Positions 47,309 through 59,115 of a DNA stretch of 64,000 nucleotides are shown one piece after another. Position 1 is the stretch's first letter. The number at the start of each line of letters is the position of its first letter. The stretch is from Phorcus lineatus (taxonomy: Eukaryota > Mollusca > Gastropoda > Trochida > Trochidae). The stretch covers positions 30,366,254 to 30,430,253 of the forward strand of contig OV121086.1 of assembly GCA_921293015.1 (NCBI GenBank). The letters run 5' to 3'. Made by a program: the position numbers and the translations under genes. Under the pieces are notes generated by a model. That model was not told where the DNA came from. It made no database searches and was given only the letters and a program-made list of their open reading frames with translations.

Positions 47309-48449
47309 GTCTTATGCTAAGTAAGTTATTCACCTGATCAAATATGAATGGTAAAAAAATAATTAAATGTCAAATAGATTAAAAAAAAGAGATATTTTCA
47401 TCAGATATAGCATGAGTGAGTTAATGAGTGAGAAGACTTACCTATCGACTCCGTCCGCCATGTAACTTTGTGGGAAAATGACATGATAAGGCGCGATTCT
47501 TTTCATAAATTTTACAATATTATGAAAAAATAAACTGTATATATTGATAGAATATCCAGGAAATAAACAAATGCTTTACGATAAGACTAATCAACAATGC
47601 CTTGTAATGACGTTGCAAGGCTTTTGACGCCCATAACACCAATGATAGACTGCACTCGTCATTCTTGATATATTTTACCCAAATATAATTTCCACCAAAA
47701 TGTTATCCTCAGTACCATGTGGCAACTGTGTTATGTTACAATCATGTAGTGATAACATACATGTAAAAAACGATAATGTTCCCTTGATTTTCGTTTCTAC
47801 AAAAAATACCCCGAGAGGACTGTCTTTACAGCAATATTCCAGCTGTTCAAGACACTACCATCCAAAAAGGTAGACAGATCAGTAAAGTGGGAAATAGTTT
47901 GAAAGAGAATGCTTCATATTTTAAGCTGTCATTTATCAGTCAGGTACAAATCTGGAGCAACTAATGTCGACTCTGACTATTTTACAATGACTTAACTCAG
48001 TGCCATAGGTTTCAAATGTTTCCTTCAGAAAAGATCTCCAATCCCTGATGTAGAAGCGTTAGGAGGGTAGTGAGTGAGTTATTACCTCAACCCTTTACAC
48101 CCTTTGTGAAGCTTGGCAGACATCATTACAATAGAACCTTCATGAAGGACCAGAGCAAGGGGCGCGCTTGGGAACAGATTGCAGTGTGAAACGCATGCAA
48201 TGAATGTTAGTAATGCTGAACTTGTTTTAAACATATATATTTCCCAAAAGAAGGAACCGAATGGTAAGCAAGCAAATGCTTGTATTAAAACCACTCCGAT
48301 TTATAAAACATAGAAATATGGCATGATTAATATACAGTAGGAAAAATATATGCAAGTCAAGTACAGTTTCAGACAATAACGGTATTAGTAAATATAATGA
48401 GTATGTCAATATGAAATTGCTAAAAATAGAGAAAAAAACAAACATCAAT

Positions 48450-48930
48450 AATAGTTAGACATTATGACCGTGCCATATGAACAATATATTTTCGGTTAGT
48501 CTTGTCTCTTTTTGCAAAAATATGAATATTGGCAAGATGAAATAGACAGCATGGTTAATATTTTCGAAATTCCGATTTACATCAATTTCGTTTAAAATAT
48601 TCTTTATGGTCTCTCTGAGAAAAAATCCACACATTTATATTCACCTAGTGCAAAAGAACAAACATGCCTTGATATTAAAACTGCTCATCACTTATAAAGG
48701 ATTTTGCAGAGAAAAATAAAAATAAGTTTTTTCGAAACTTTGACCCCTGGTCACTTCAGTGAACTGCCAAAACTATTACGGTTTGCGTTAAAGTACAATG
48801 GATCTTCACTACTGTATTGAAATTTCAATATTATTCGTTTCTTTTTCGTAATTCACCTACGCTTCAGAGACATCCTATGTTTGCACTTGCATACGCAGGT
48901 GTGTGAACTTTCAGTACCCAGTTGTAAATT
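48450..48930 (-). mobile_element. Diverged copy of element E
   Basis: On the minus strand CAACTGGGTACTGAAAGTTC, CTGCGTATGCAAGTGCAAA, GTAATAGTTTTGGCAG, GTGAAGTGACCAGGGGTCA and ATTTCGAAAATATTAACC follow the same order as CAGCTGCATACCAAAAGTTT ... TTTTGGCAGG ... AAGTGACCAGGGGTCA in 34303-34841. One end is recognisable; the far TIR is not. Confidence 0.65.
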
Positions 48931-49429
48931 GGAAGTTTTATCGGCTTCGAAAGGTCAACCATTCTGCGATTTTCGGCTTCTTTTCTTAATTCTTATATGA
49001 AATTATATCGATAAAAATGTATTCACTATCTGACAAAGTAAAGATAGAACATATGACTAGATAAATTTTTATCATCTTTCTTCAAAAGAAATTTGTCACA
49101 AACTATTTCTTTGTCACTTGTATTCAATCAATAAATTTTTTACCTTGAATTAGAAAGACATCACAGTTAAGTGTTCTATGAAGGGAGAAATGGTGTCCTT
49201 TGTTACACCATTTGTGCAAAGACATTTCTACGAAGTGAATAATATTTTCAAATGGCAATTTTGAATCATTTGCACTATTTCAGAACAACATAGAAGGCAT
49301 GATCCAATTACAAAATTCAAATGCCGAACCAAGGAATATTTTTCAATAAAGCCTACCTTGATAGGTGACATATACGATGAAAAATCATAAAGACATATAA
49401 TGTTATACTTGTCTGAAAGCTTATTCTCA

Positions 49430-51360
49430 TCATGGCCATTATTTAATCCTAAATAATGAACATGGAAAATAGTTTTGAAAGGTTGATAGTTCTGACAATG
49501 GAAGACATATATACTACTTTCTTCCCTTTACATGTAGGTGGTATAAGCTTGTAAGCAACATAATCAGCTTTACTGTCTTGTTTTTTTCTCCAGAAGGGAC
49601 AGATGGGTTTTTGGATCGCAAAATACAATTCTTATGTTACCGAAGACTAGGTAAATTGATCCATTTCCAGATGAAATGCCATTCTTAACCCGTTTTTTAT
49701 GGTATGCTGTTCCACTTTCTCAGAGATAATTACTCCAATAATTTGTCAAGTGTCTTTTTATGATATTTGTGAGAACTTTTTAATGTCAAACCTTCATAAC
49801 CATTTGTGACACACTTTTTAATGATGGAAGTGTAACAATGTGCTTTTCACAAATAACTTATCACTGTGAGCAAAAAACATCTATGATACGGAACAAGGTT
49901 GATTTTTTATAGAAAGAGAAACTATAGGCCCATTTGATACTTGCACATTTCTACATATGAAAATGTTTGATTTAATGGATGATAAATGAAAACATGTCCT
50001 CGTCTTGATTCATTTTAATTTCTTTCACGGCAGATAAAATTCGAATTCAGCTTTTTTAAATCTAAATCAACCATTCTACAAAACACTGAACAATTGTATA
50101 TCTTATTTTGCAAAGTCTGTTTCTAAGTCAATACGGGTTATAAAACAACTTTCATTTTACTAATTTTGTACACTCTAAAATGTTAAGCTTGTAAATCATT
50201 GTATATTATTTTACGTAAGAAAAAATGTGCTCAGGTGGAGTACATGAAATAAAGCCCCTACTATTTTTGCTAAAAGTAGAAGCCATTTGGCTGTTTCAGT
50301 ATTCCTGTCAAACCTGCATCGACGCTCCTTCATAAACGGTGAGTAGCGAGTTATTAAACAAGTGTTAGACGTGTTGAACTTACATGCTTCAATGTCATGA
50401 TATGGTCCTTAAACTATGTATAACAACTATGTATAACTTATTATATAGCATATCGGTAGCTATATCGATGTCTACCGAGCCTGTTGTTTGTTGACTTTGA
50501 GTTCAACCGATGGCAAGCCATGAAAGCTTTACAATCGCCTTATCGCTTTCAATCTTAACTCTTGAAAAGTTTTCCTGTTTTATGGCATTTATCAACTGGT
50601 CAGTAGAGTATGTCCATTCTGCAATCGAATATATTCCACCTGTCCATGGTTTGTTGGTACTTAAATACAGAACTACAGCAATGTGGCTTTAGAATTTGGT
50701 TTATGCACAACCTGCATGTTTTTGTTTGTAGAAATGTGTCATAGCGTGCACAAAAACGCTACATGATTTTCTTGACATACGTTTTGCCTTGTTTAAACGT
50801 TTAAGTATCAAACAATGAAATATCACCAGGTTACGTCTTTAAACTTAAACCTTTTTTGTCCTTAATAAAAGATTCTGACAACAATCGTGAACATACTAAC
50901 AGATCGTTTTCAGAATTCCCTTTTCACATGTAACTGTAAATGTATAATCTATCAAAAAGATAATTTAAAATCTGTCCTTCTGAATGTTTTGAATTAGGTT
51001 TTAAATTGACTTTAGGCAAAACCGGTACATCGTTTTATTTCCAATAAAATTTCAACCTATTTTAATTTTGACATTACTATAACAATTAGCCTTCAAACGA
51101 TATTTTTGAAGAAAATTGGCCATACTTGTCCATTTTTTGGACACCATTGATATCATTGGACGAATGAGCCTCCAAAAACTCACAGGGCGTCTATTTAGAT
51201 CAACCAAATTCAGCCCCTCGAGTAATTAAAGTAATTGAAAAATGCATTGATAGACTTTGGAAAGCGGAAAATTATTACAAAAATATCCTAAAATAAAAGA
51301 AATACCTGTGAATGTTGTTGTAATCTGTATATACATAATTAAACTAAAGTTGACTTCAAA
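49430..51360 (+). repeat. Segmental duplication block A (partner 62020-64000)
   Basis: Colinear matches include ACTTTCTTCC...ACATGTAGG...GTATA, TTTTTGGATCGCAAAATAC, GGTATGCTG...CAGAGATAA, GGAACAAGGTTGATTT and CAAACCTGCATCGACGCTC, continuing to CTGTGAATGTTGTTGTAATC at 51307. The same order is found from 62020 to the window end. Alignment is patchy, with unique gaps between conserved stretches. No established coding frame explains the conservation. Confidence 0.75.
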
Positions 51361-51470
51361 TCTGGCATTTACATGTACAAGCCAAAAGATTTTTACTTGA
51401 TAAGTACAAACTTGTCGTTATACCATCCTTTTAGTCCAATACTCTCCTTAGTGCCCATGAAGTCGATTGA

Positions 51471-51486
51471 CGTACATCGATGTACG
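51471..51486. promoter_or_regulatory. Perfect 16-bp palindrome
   Basis: CGTACATCGATGTACG is exactly self-complementary. It could be a binding site for a dimeric factor. Function is unknown. Confidence 0.4.
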
Positions 51487-52475
51487 ATGTTGGGAAAGCC
51501 TAAAGATTTTCTTATACGTTCTGAATGCAACTACTCTACTTGTACATCGTTATGCCACTAAGAAGCTATGACAAAATGAATATAATGGGATGTCAATTCT
51601 TTCCGGCCATATGTCATGTTAGAAATAGCCAACGATGAATTATTGTCGCTTAAAGCAAATGTCATCGATATAAAACCCTAATGGGTAATACTACCTCAAC
51701 ATAGAATAAGATTATTTATAATTATATATAGGTATACATTGCCTTGATTGAATTGATTTGTTGCTGGGTGGATGCAGCAAACTTTAAGACAAAATTGGAA
51801 GTCAGTGACTATAAAAGAAGAACCATATTGTAAAGTTCCTTATCAAACAATAGAGAATTGGAAGATGACTAAGGTTTTTTGATAATCTTAACGTTTATTG
51901 ATAGAAAATATTTGGGAAAATATTGATAAAAAAGATAGGATAAATTTTACTCAAATACAATATGGTATTTATTGCCTGAATTCATTTGGTCAAATATTAT
52001 ATTTTTTTGAAAATGAAAACAACTACACCTAAATCTTAATAGCTACATGTTGAGTGAATCTTTAAGAAAAAATGTTTCCGACTTTAAGGCATAGCTGACA
52101 ATAAACTGCTACTAAGCAACGTGGCACGGGGAAAAATGGCTCAATGATTTACTTATTGTATTTTCTGGCGGACTCTTTGTGACTTAATCGTATGAAAAAG
52201 AGGACAGAATCATGGGCCGTGTTTTTAGAGTAAAGTTGATACCTTAAATATACTGTTAGTACCATATTCATATATTTTATACATGTATGTCTAAGGTTTT
52301 TAATTACCGTAATAAGGGCAATTGATAATGATTTTCAATGATATTTCAGTATATTTTTGTACAAGCAATAAGAAATCGAAAAAAAAAGGTTCGAATCTAT
52401 CAAGAAGAAACAGACATGTGACACAAATATTGGCAAGTTTCGACCAAGTAACATTACTGTAATACCAAAACAACC

Positions 52476-52953
52476 TTAAAGAGCCACTCCGTGAGTTGTT
52501 GGAGTCATTATATACCAAACTTAATCAATGGTGTCATTTGATCGCGAAGTATCGACTGTTACCAAAAAGACACATTTTAAAGCTTGCTGGTTTTGTACAG
52601 TGACAATATAAAGGTAGAACGTCGCAATTATGATCGAAAACTGGACAGTGGCGCGCGTCAAATAGTCAAACGTAATTTTGGAGACTTATCTAAAACAGCC
52701 AGGAGGGCAGTTAGGAGTTGATTGTGTTTGTTAGGTTATATAACTAGTATCCATGTATATTGCACGCGACATCTACACCTCTGTGCATTTATATGGCTGT
52801 TTTTAGATTTTCATGGAAAATCAGTATTTGTCATATATATGTCTCTTGGATATGAAAAGTTAAGATGTTTTGATTTTATATCACCACATATGACATTTAG
52901 GTTCGTATCAAAGGTAAATAATATGTTATGAAAATCACGGAGTGGCTCTTTAA
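52476..52953. mobile_element. 470-bp MITE with perfect TTAA-flanked TIRs
   Basis: TTAAAGAGCCACTCCGTGA at 52476-52494 is exactly mirrored at 52935-52953. TTAA flanks both ends, leaving 15-bp TIRs starting AGAGCC. This is consistent with a piggyBac- or Kolobok-type TTAA-targeting transposase acting in trans. There is no transposase frame. Perfect TIRs suggest a relatively young insertion. The open frames inside (52722-52931, 52811-53122) are not genes. Confidence 0.92.
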
Positions 52954-53559
52954 TCAACTCGTACTTCAACAAAGGAGAGTGGATAAATGAGGGGGGAAGA
53001 AATCGAAAGGATGAGGGAACAGAAGGAAAGAAAGGCATTATCAGAAATAGAGGGCAGGTTTTAAAACGACCCAAATTTGGTCTGGATTTCATCCGTCGAG
53101 CTGTATATCTTTGGTTACCCATCCAGGAACATGTGAACTCCGGATGGCAAAGTTACGCATTAAAAGAATTCTACCTTGTAATTGAACGGTATGTGTTGTC
53201 CGTGGTATTTTGCAATGATTCAAGATGCATTTCAATTCAACATTGGTGTCTTGATGAAGTTTGAACAAGACAACTGATAAGGAAAACTTTAGTTTTCACT
53301 TGTAAACTTTTCGCTCTCTGTTCAATTTACTCATAACAGGCCTTCCTGTCATTTATTTTTTTCCATTTATTTCCTCTTTACGTTTTCAAAAAGGAGTTCA
53401 TATTTCTCATTTCTTCAGAAATCCCTACTTCTCACCCGTTATGGGAACAAAACAAATATCATCATCTGCCTACCATACAGCCAAATTCGATCGCAACTAC
53501 GCAGATTCTGTATTCTGTAGTTCTGTATTTCTAGCCCAAAAAACTGCTAATCTTGCAAT

Positions 53560-54170
53560 AGTGGTAGAGGTTAGTATCCCAGCGTTAAAACGAAAGAAGG
53601 TTTCTGTTATTAGAAACGGGAGGTGGACGGTTGCTTTACCGCAACATCACAGCACATTTATCACCGACCCGCGGGAGATTATGGTAAAGGTTTTCATCAG
53701 CGTAGATTGCGGGGACCAATTCTCTCTTTATTGATGCGTGCAAGGTTCTTACAAGACACTCACATTGGATAATTTGATTAACAGAAGACCAGTGTCTTAC
53801 AATCCTATACTTAATTATTCAATTACTTAACTGAAAATTAAAAACACAGGCGTTTGAAGTGTAGTCAACAAGTTCGTGATTGAGACAACTGCAAGCCAAT
53901 CCTTTTCGTGCAGCATAACCGCAGTGTCTAATTCCCAGGATGGTTTCATATGTGATAAGCATGCTGGCTTGTTCTCTGTCTGATTGTGTCAAAGGGAAGA
54001 GGTTTTCATTTACTCTCTACAATAACTCATTACCACACCGTCAAACCTGTCATTGCAGATGTTTAACACTTAAAAGGATCATTGAAGCATGACAGAAAAA
54101 CAGGAACTCAACGTTCTGATCTATACTAGAAAAGGGTTTCGTGTCACTGGAGCATAACCTCATTATTTTT
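53560..54170 (+). repeat. Segmental duplication block B (partner 60810-61310)
   Basis: ACAGCACATTTATCACCGAC, then CGGGAGAT...TTTTCATCAGCG, GCAAGGTTCTTACAA, GTCAACAAGTTC, CAGGATGGTT and ATAAGCAT...TTGTTCTCT recur in order at 60810-61310. An open frame of 97 codons overlaps (53441-53734), but its frame is not kept in the partner copy, arguing against coding. Confidence 0.72.
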
Positions 54171-54627
54171 TATATCATACTTCTAAGGAGTTCTTTGACG
54201 CTGAAGAGACAATTGCTTTTTAATATAAACTTAGTTCAAATTTGATATGGCTTCGTCGTTTAAAAGAGGTAAGGGACGGCTGCTTTGATTTTGTCACACC
54301 ATAGGAAAAAATAAACTCATTTAGATTTGTTCCAATTCCAAAAAATATCCAAGTATATAATATGAAATAATTGACAGCTTATCCTTTATTTGCTTTATTA
54401 AAGCTGCACATGTATTAAATATATAAAGTCTTTTCTGTGTCAGCTCCAATACATCTATGCCAAAGATGTATTGGAGAATAATGATAAACTTTAACCATAT
54501 TGGAGATTCTTCTTTACTTTACCCATAACAAAGCCAAGAGGTAAGCACGACCAATATTACTTTTGATAGAGAATTTATTAATCTTTAAACTATTGGGATA
54601 TCATGGAACATCACACTATAGATCATC

Positions 54628-54951
54628 CTGCTGTATCAGCGTAATTGAATCCGCTGATCGAACTCCTTCCATATACTCTGATATCCTTTAGGCCAAAAGC
54701 CTCGTATCGCTAGCTATCTAAACAGCCAATTAGACGACTCGCATCCAGCAACAGCGGCACAACCCGGACGGACAATTCAATAGAGTAACTTCAAGCGCCT
54801 TGGGTAACGAAATTTCATTTGCTTAAACAATAACAGGTGGGCACAGCCAAGAACATCACGCCGCGCCAGCCGTACGAGGAACTGGGCTCGAAAGAGATCA
54901 GGGTGTATGGAAGGAGCTCAATCAGCGGATTCAATTGCGCTGATTCAGCAG
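54628..54951. mobile_element. 324-bp MITE with ~55-bp inverted ends
   Basis: The left end CTGCTGTATCAGCGTAATTG, then AATCCGCTGATCGAACTCC and TTCCATATACTCTGAT, is mirrored by the right end ATCAGGGTGTATGGAAGG, AGCTCAATCAGCGGATT and CAATTGCGCTGATTCAGCAG. The arms match at most positions. The interior is CpG-rich (ACGCCGCGCCAGCCGTACG), unlike the genomic background, suggesting a recent arrival. No clear target duplication. It directly abuts the 92-bp array. Confidence 0.88.
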
Positions 54952-54959
54952 AATGACTA

Positions 54960-55625
54960 GATATAACTGAACCTGTTAACTAACAGGTCAAATATAACCA
55001 ATTTCACTATACCAACATGACACAGTTCACCATATGATATGTGTACCAATACACTAACAGGTGCATTGGAACTAACAGGGCAAATATAACCAATTTCAGT
55101 ATACCAACATGACACAGTTCACCATATGATATGTGTACCAAGACACTAACAGCTGCATTAGAACTAACAGGGCAAATATAACCAATTTCACTATACCAAC
55201 ATGACACAGTTCACCATATGATATGTGTACCAAGACACTAACAGGTGCATTGGAACTAACAGGGCAAATATGACCAATTTCACTATACCAACATGACACA
55301 ATTCACCATATGATATGTGTACCAAGACACTAACAGGTGCATTGGAACTAACAGGGCAAATATGACCAATTTCACTATACCAACATGACACAGTTCACCA
55401 TATGATATGTGTACCAAGACACTAACAGGTGCATTGGAACTAACAGGGCAAATATGACCAATTTCACTATACCAACATGACACAATTCACCATTTGATAT
55501 GTGTACCAAGACACTAACAGGTGCATTGGATCTAAAAGGGCAAATATAACCAATTTCACTATACCAACGGGACACAGTTCACCATTTGATATGTGCACCA
55601 AGACACTAACAGCTGCATTGACGTT
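54960..55625. repeat. 92-bp satellite, seven copies
   Basis: CAACATGACAC occurs at exactly 92-bp intervals (55013, 55105, 55197, 55289, 55381, 55473; 55565 as CAACGGGACAC). Units contain CTAACAGGTGCATTGG, CAGGGCAAATAT and CACCATATGATATGTG. Divergence is low. The five overlapping 66-codon minus-strand frames are produced by the repeat. Confidence 0.96.
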
Positions 55626-57650
55626 TGTTTGAAAAAGTAATCAAAAGCTTCATAGATTGTGTCAGATCAATGTATATCCGGTACCATGCAAGTTCATTCT
55701 CGTGATAACATGCTATCCATTAAAATTTAACACATTGTGCATGTATTCTCACACATTTGTTGATGAGTTTAATTTAACAATGTTGAAAATGAATTCGCGA
55801 GAAAAGAAACAAGAAAAAACAATTTCACGCTTCACTCTTCTCATTAATGTATTAAAAGCGTTTTTTCTTTATGCAAATGACAATTGGCGGGTTATCTTTT
55901 TAAAAACTGTTTCATTGCAACTACCAGATTAAGAAAAGAAACAAAGTTTAAAGTTTATGTTGGTAGATTGCTTTAAAAATAATTTTTTTAAAGTGCTCTG
56001 GATTGATCAAGTTACAATAAAAATGTTATAGATTTCCTTGCATTTTCCTTGATACCCATTTGTTTAATACCTTACATGTACATGTTTATGATATGCAATG
56101 ATGAAACAGAGAAAACCCCATTTGTTTTCTTTTTGATTGTGTAAAACCCTTTTATTTGTTGTCATCAAGTGTTTCAATCAAGTTTCTCTATGCAATAGCA
56201 AGTTGAAGCAAAAACTATTAAGTCTATTTCTCCTTCAGAGAATATCTTTTTTTGAAATCACTGATTAGCTGATGAAAAAATATCAGAAACAATGATGGAT
56301 CATGATGGTGAAAGGTTGAATTTTACAAAGATACTTATGACACATTAGACAAAATGAAAAAATAACCGTTTATTATGAAAACTTTAATAGCATTTAAGTT
56401 TGTTTGTTTGTTGAAAGGGAAATACCTGTTAGATCGCATTAAACAAAATATGGGCTGTTAGTTTGAAGTAGGTAATGTTCAGTAACATCAAGTCTTATCT
56501 TTGACTTAAAATGTAATGAGACTAACTGGCTATTTTAGGTTTCGCATTATCATTTCGTGTTTCACAGGTATGAATGTATCACCATTGACAACCATTTTTT
56601 AATTAATTTTGAATATATACTCAACATCTGTTCACTTTTCCTTACCACAATGTCACTGATCACATGTACAGATTAAGTATAGGGCACATTGTGACAGCAA
56701 TTATAGGAATACGATTGGAACTTGATGATACATATGACATTTAATGATTTTTTGTTAGCATTATTAAATGTTGGATTAGTGATTTATTTACATGCTTTAG
56801 GATTATCGCTTCTTAAGGAATTGTAAAAATGGGAAAATATTGATTTCTAATTCACAGATCACTGCTTGAACCATTAAAAAGTGCCGATGAAACCATCTTA
56901 GAAAATTCATTAGAACATTCATTTCCACCTCTTTTAAAACACTGGAGTAAATGATTAGATTTCCCATATCGGTTGTTTTGTTTGAGACAATGAAATATAG
57001 CTGATTGCACAATGTTTGTTGAGAGCACCCTAAAGGTAAATTATCATTGTGGAATGGAATCACATTTCTTTAAATTGATGATGGACAAAAAGTTATGACT
57101 CATATGCATGTCCTGCACTCAGCTTGTAGCTATTGGTTTTATGCGATTCAATGATTTATTGCATCAAACTATAGCCTCGAGTTAATGTTAGAAATATAAC
57201 AAGTTCACTATGATAAAACGTTTTACAAAGGAATAATGCATCTAAATCGTACACGGCATTTTGCACTTATGAACCACTACATAACTAATCACAATTTGTC
57301 ATCCTTAGTTTGTTAGTTTAGATAAATTGTTATTTTGTGCTCATCATCAGCTAAGTATGCTCAGTATGTTAGGATTTTAGTGTATTTTTTTTATATTACC
57401 CATATGGGAAGATTGACACAGGGTATTATTATCACACGGGAGTTACACATTTTCCTGGCATTTGATTGGTTAATGTGAACCAATGAAAATAAACGTTTTG
57501 CCGGAACTATTTCATTCATCTTTCATACTTTTCCCGACTGGTAATTTGTTTACAAATATTCTGCACTTTAACAATGTTTAATAAGTCCACTAAGTTGCCA
57601 TTCGTAATTTCTCTGTGAAAGTGAAATATGTCTGTGAAACTGAATTTTTT
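55626..57650. other. Unique AT-rich DNA, no gene seen
   Basis: Chance open frames only (55657-55932, 56803-57063). 57415-57560 has somewhat higher complexity with CCAAT boxes but nothing specific. Confidence 0.4.
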
Positions 57651-57654
57651 TATA

Positions 57655-57850
57655 AAATTAGCGATCATTGAAATCTACGTCCTCACGTTAAGATGTACAG
57701 TCGCGGAGAAGCGCCTGATTTAGTTCTATTGTAATGACGTCATAGAGACGAACGGCTGTGGCGTCAAAGTGCCATCAGTTACGTCACGTCAGATTGAGAC
57801 GTCCTGTAGTATCACTACGGTAGGGCGTCGCTGACCCCTTCAAATCAACA
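57655..57850. promoter_or_regulatory. CpG-enriched segment with CRE sites
   Basis: It contains a perfect CRE palindrome TGACGTCA at 57735-57742 and a further TTACGTCACGTCAG at about 57779-57792, plus several CG dinucleotides (AGTCGCGGAGAAGCGCC, GGGCGTCGC) in an AT-rich background. This could be a CREB/ATF-responsive regulatory element or promoter, or another CRE-bearing repeat related to family X. Confidence 0.4.
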
Positions 57851-58924
57851 TAAAGCGGTTCAAATTATTCATTTTGAATGACGATTATGAAAAGAAGAGG
57901 TATACAGTCAACAAAACTTTCATTTAGCTTTTATTTTTAAACTTTTTCACAAATGACAATATAGCCGTGCGCAGGTAAGAGTAAAATAAAGCCGCAACAC
58001 ACGCGTATGAATTTGGAGATTCGACATCCAAATCCTTTATAGAGAAACGTCTATTTCTATTATATTCGAGTTTAAGTCTTTTAAAAAACTTATGGGTAAT
58101 AGAAACAATAACCAATTCGTGACGGGAACGACAGGTTAACGTTGTTAGAAAAGATTGATTGGGAAATATACCTTTTGATCCTGATATGATCTATAGGACA
58201 AAAAACATCATGTTTGAAATATAGAAGTAAAGAAAAACTTACTTTATAAATAATGATAAGAACAAAAGCGTTCATGTAAACTGGTGTTTGGTATTGAATT
58301 TCAATTAGCCTGTAATTAACCTTTTTGTAAGAAAGATTTATTCGAAGTATGCATCTTTACGTCAAGGAGTTCATGCTTTTACAAGTTCTTTTACCAAGAG
58401 GATGTTTTTTAGTTTTCTTATTTGAACCCATACAAGAACCCATGATGTATTTCACACGTTGTTACATAATTACATAATTACCATAAATTACACCAAAACA
58501 ATCCTTCCATTTTTTTCATGTTGCAAATACTTAAGCTCTTTGTTAAGAAAATACATTAATGCTCCACAGTATGTTCTATCAAAACACAAAAGATTATATG
58601 AAACAACCTGATATTTCCTGAGTCTAAAAGAGCTTGTTTACAATGGATTATTTGCGATATTGTTCAAATAGCATTTTTGATTTTAAATCAAAGGAAGATT
58701 ATGCAAGAAGTTTCATTTATAACATTTCTAATAATACATCATAATAATTATTAACAAAAGTATCGTAGGATTATGGTAGAATATTTTGTTATAAAACATT
58801 TCTTGACACAGAAATGCTGAATCAGAAAATGATCTGACAAAAACGAAAACAAATGTTTTGCGCAACAATGAATCCAAAATAATCAGATTTAAATGTATGT
58901 ATGTCTGTACCATGTTCATTTAAG
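57851..58924. other. Unique AT-rich DNA, no gene seen
   Basis: No repeat shared with the rest of the window and no exon with paired splice sites was found. Chance frames only (57924-58115, 58090-58275, 58728-58919, all minus). Confidence 0.4.
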
Positions 58925-59115
58925 TTACTCGAATCGATTTCCCTGCCTCAAATGATTAAAAGGTATTCATACAAAAATGGCCGCCAAAGTCTTAAGCTTG
59001 GTACTTGATAATTTCTTATATAACTACGGAGTACAGGGTTGAATGTTGACATCCTTGACCCTTTGAAGATATTTGGCAAAACTAATGTTTTTTTAAGGAT
59101 TGTTGAGTAGGGTTT
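58925..59115 (+). repeat. Dispersed repeat R, copy 3
   Basis: CGAATCGATTTCCCTGCCTC, AAATGATTAAAAGGTATTC and ATACAAAAATGGC, then TTGACCCTTTGAAGATAT and AACTAATGTTTTTTTAAGGA, match 15655-15850 in order. Confidence 0.7.

Noticed and set aside
50304..50342. 39-nt mini-exon between TGTTTCAG and CG|GTGAGT
   Set aside because: Splice sites look good, but the acceptor is not kept in the duplicated partner at about 62.83 kb and the exon is too short to judge.
53441..53734. 97-codon plus-strand frame
   Set aside because: It overlaps duplicated block B, but the partner copy at about 60.8 kb does not keep the frame, so conservation is not protein-level.
55007..55575. Five overlapping 66-codon minus-strand frames
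   Set aside because: They are produced by the 92-bp tandem array, shifting frame by two bases per unit.
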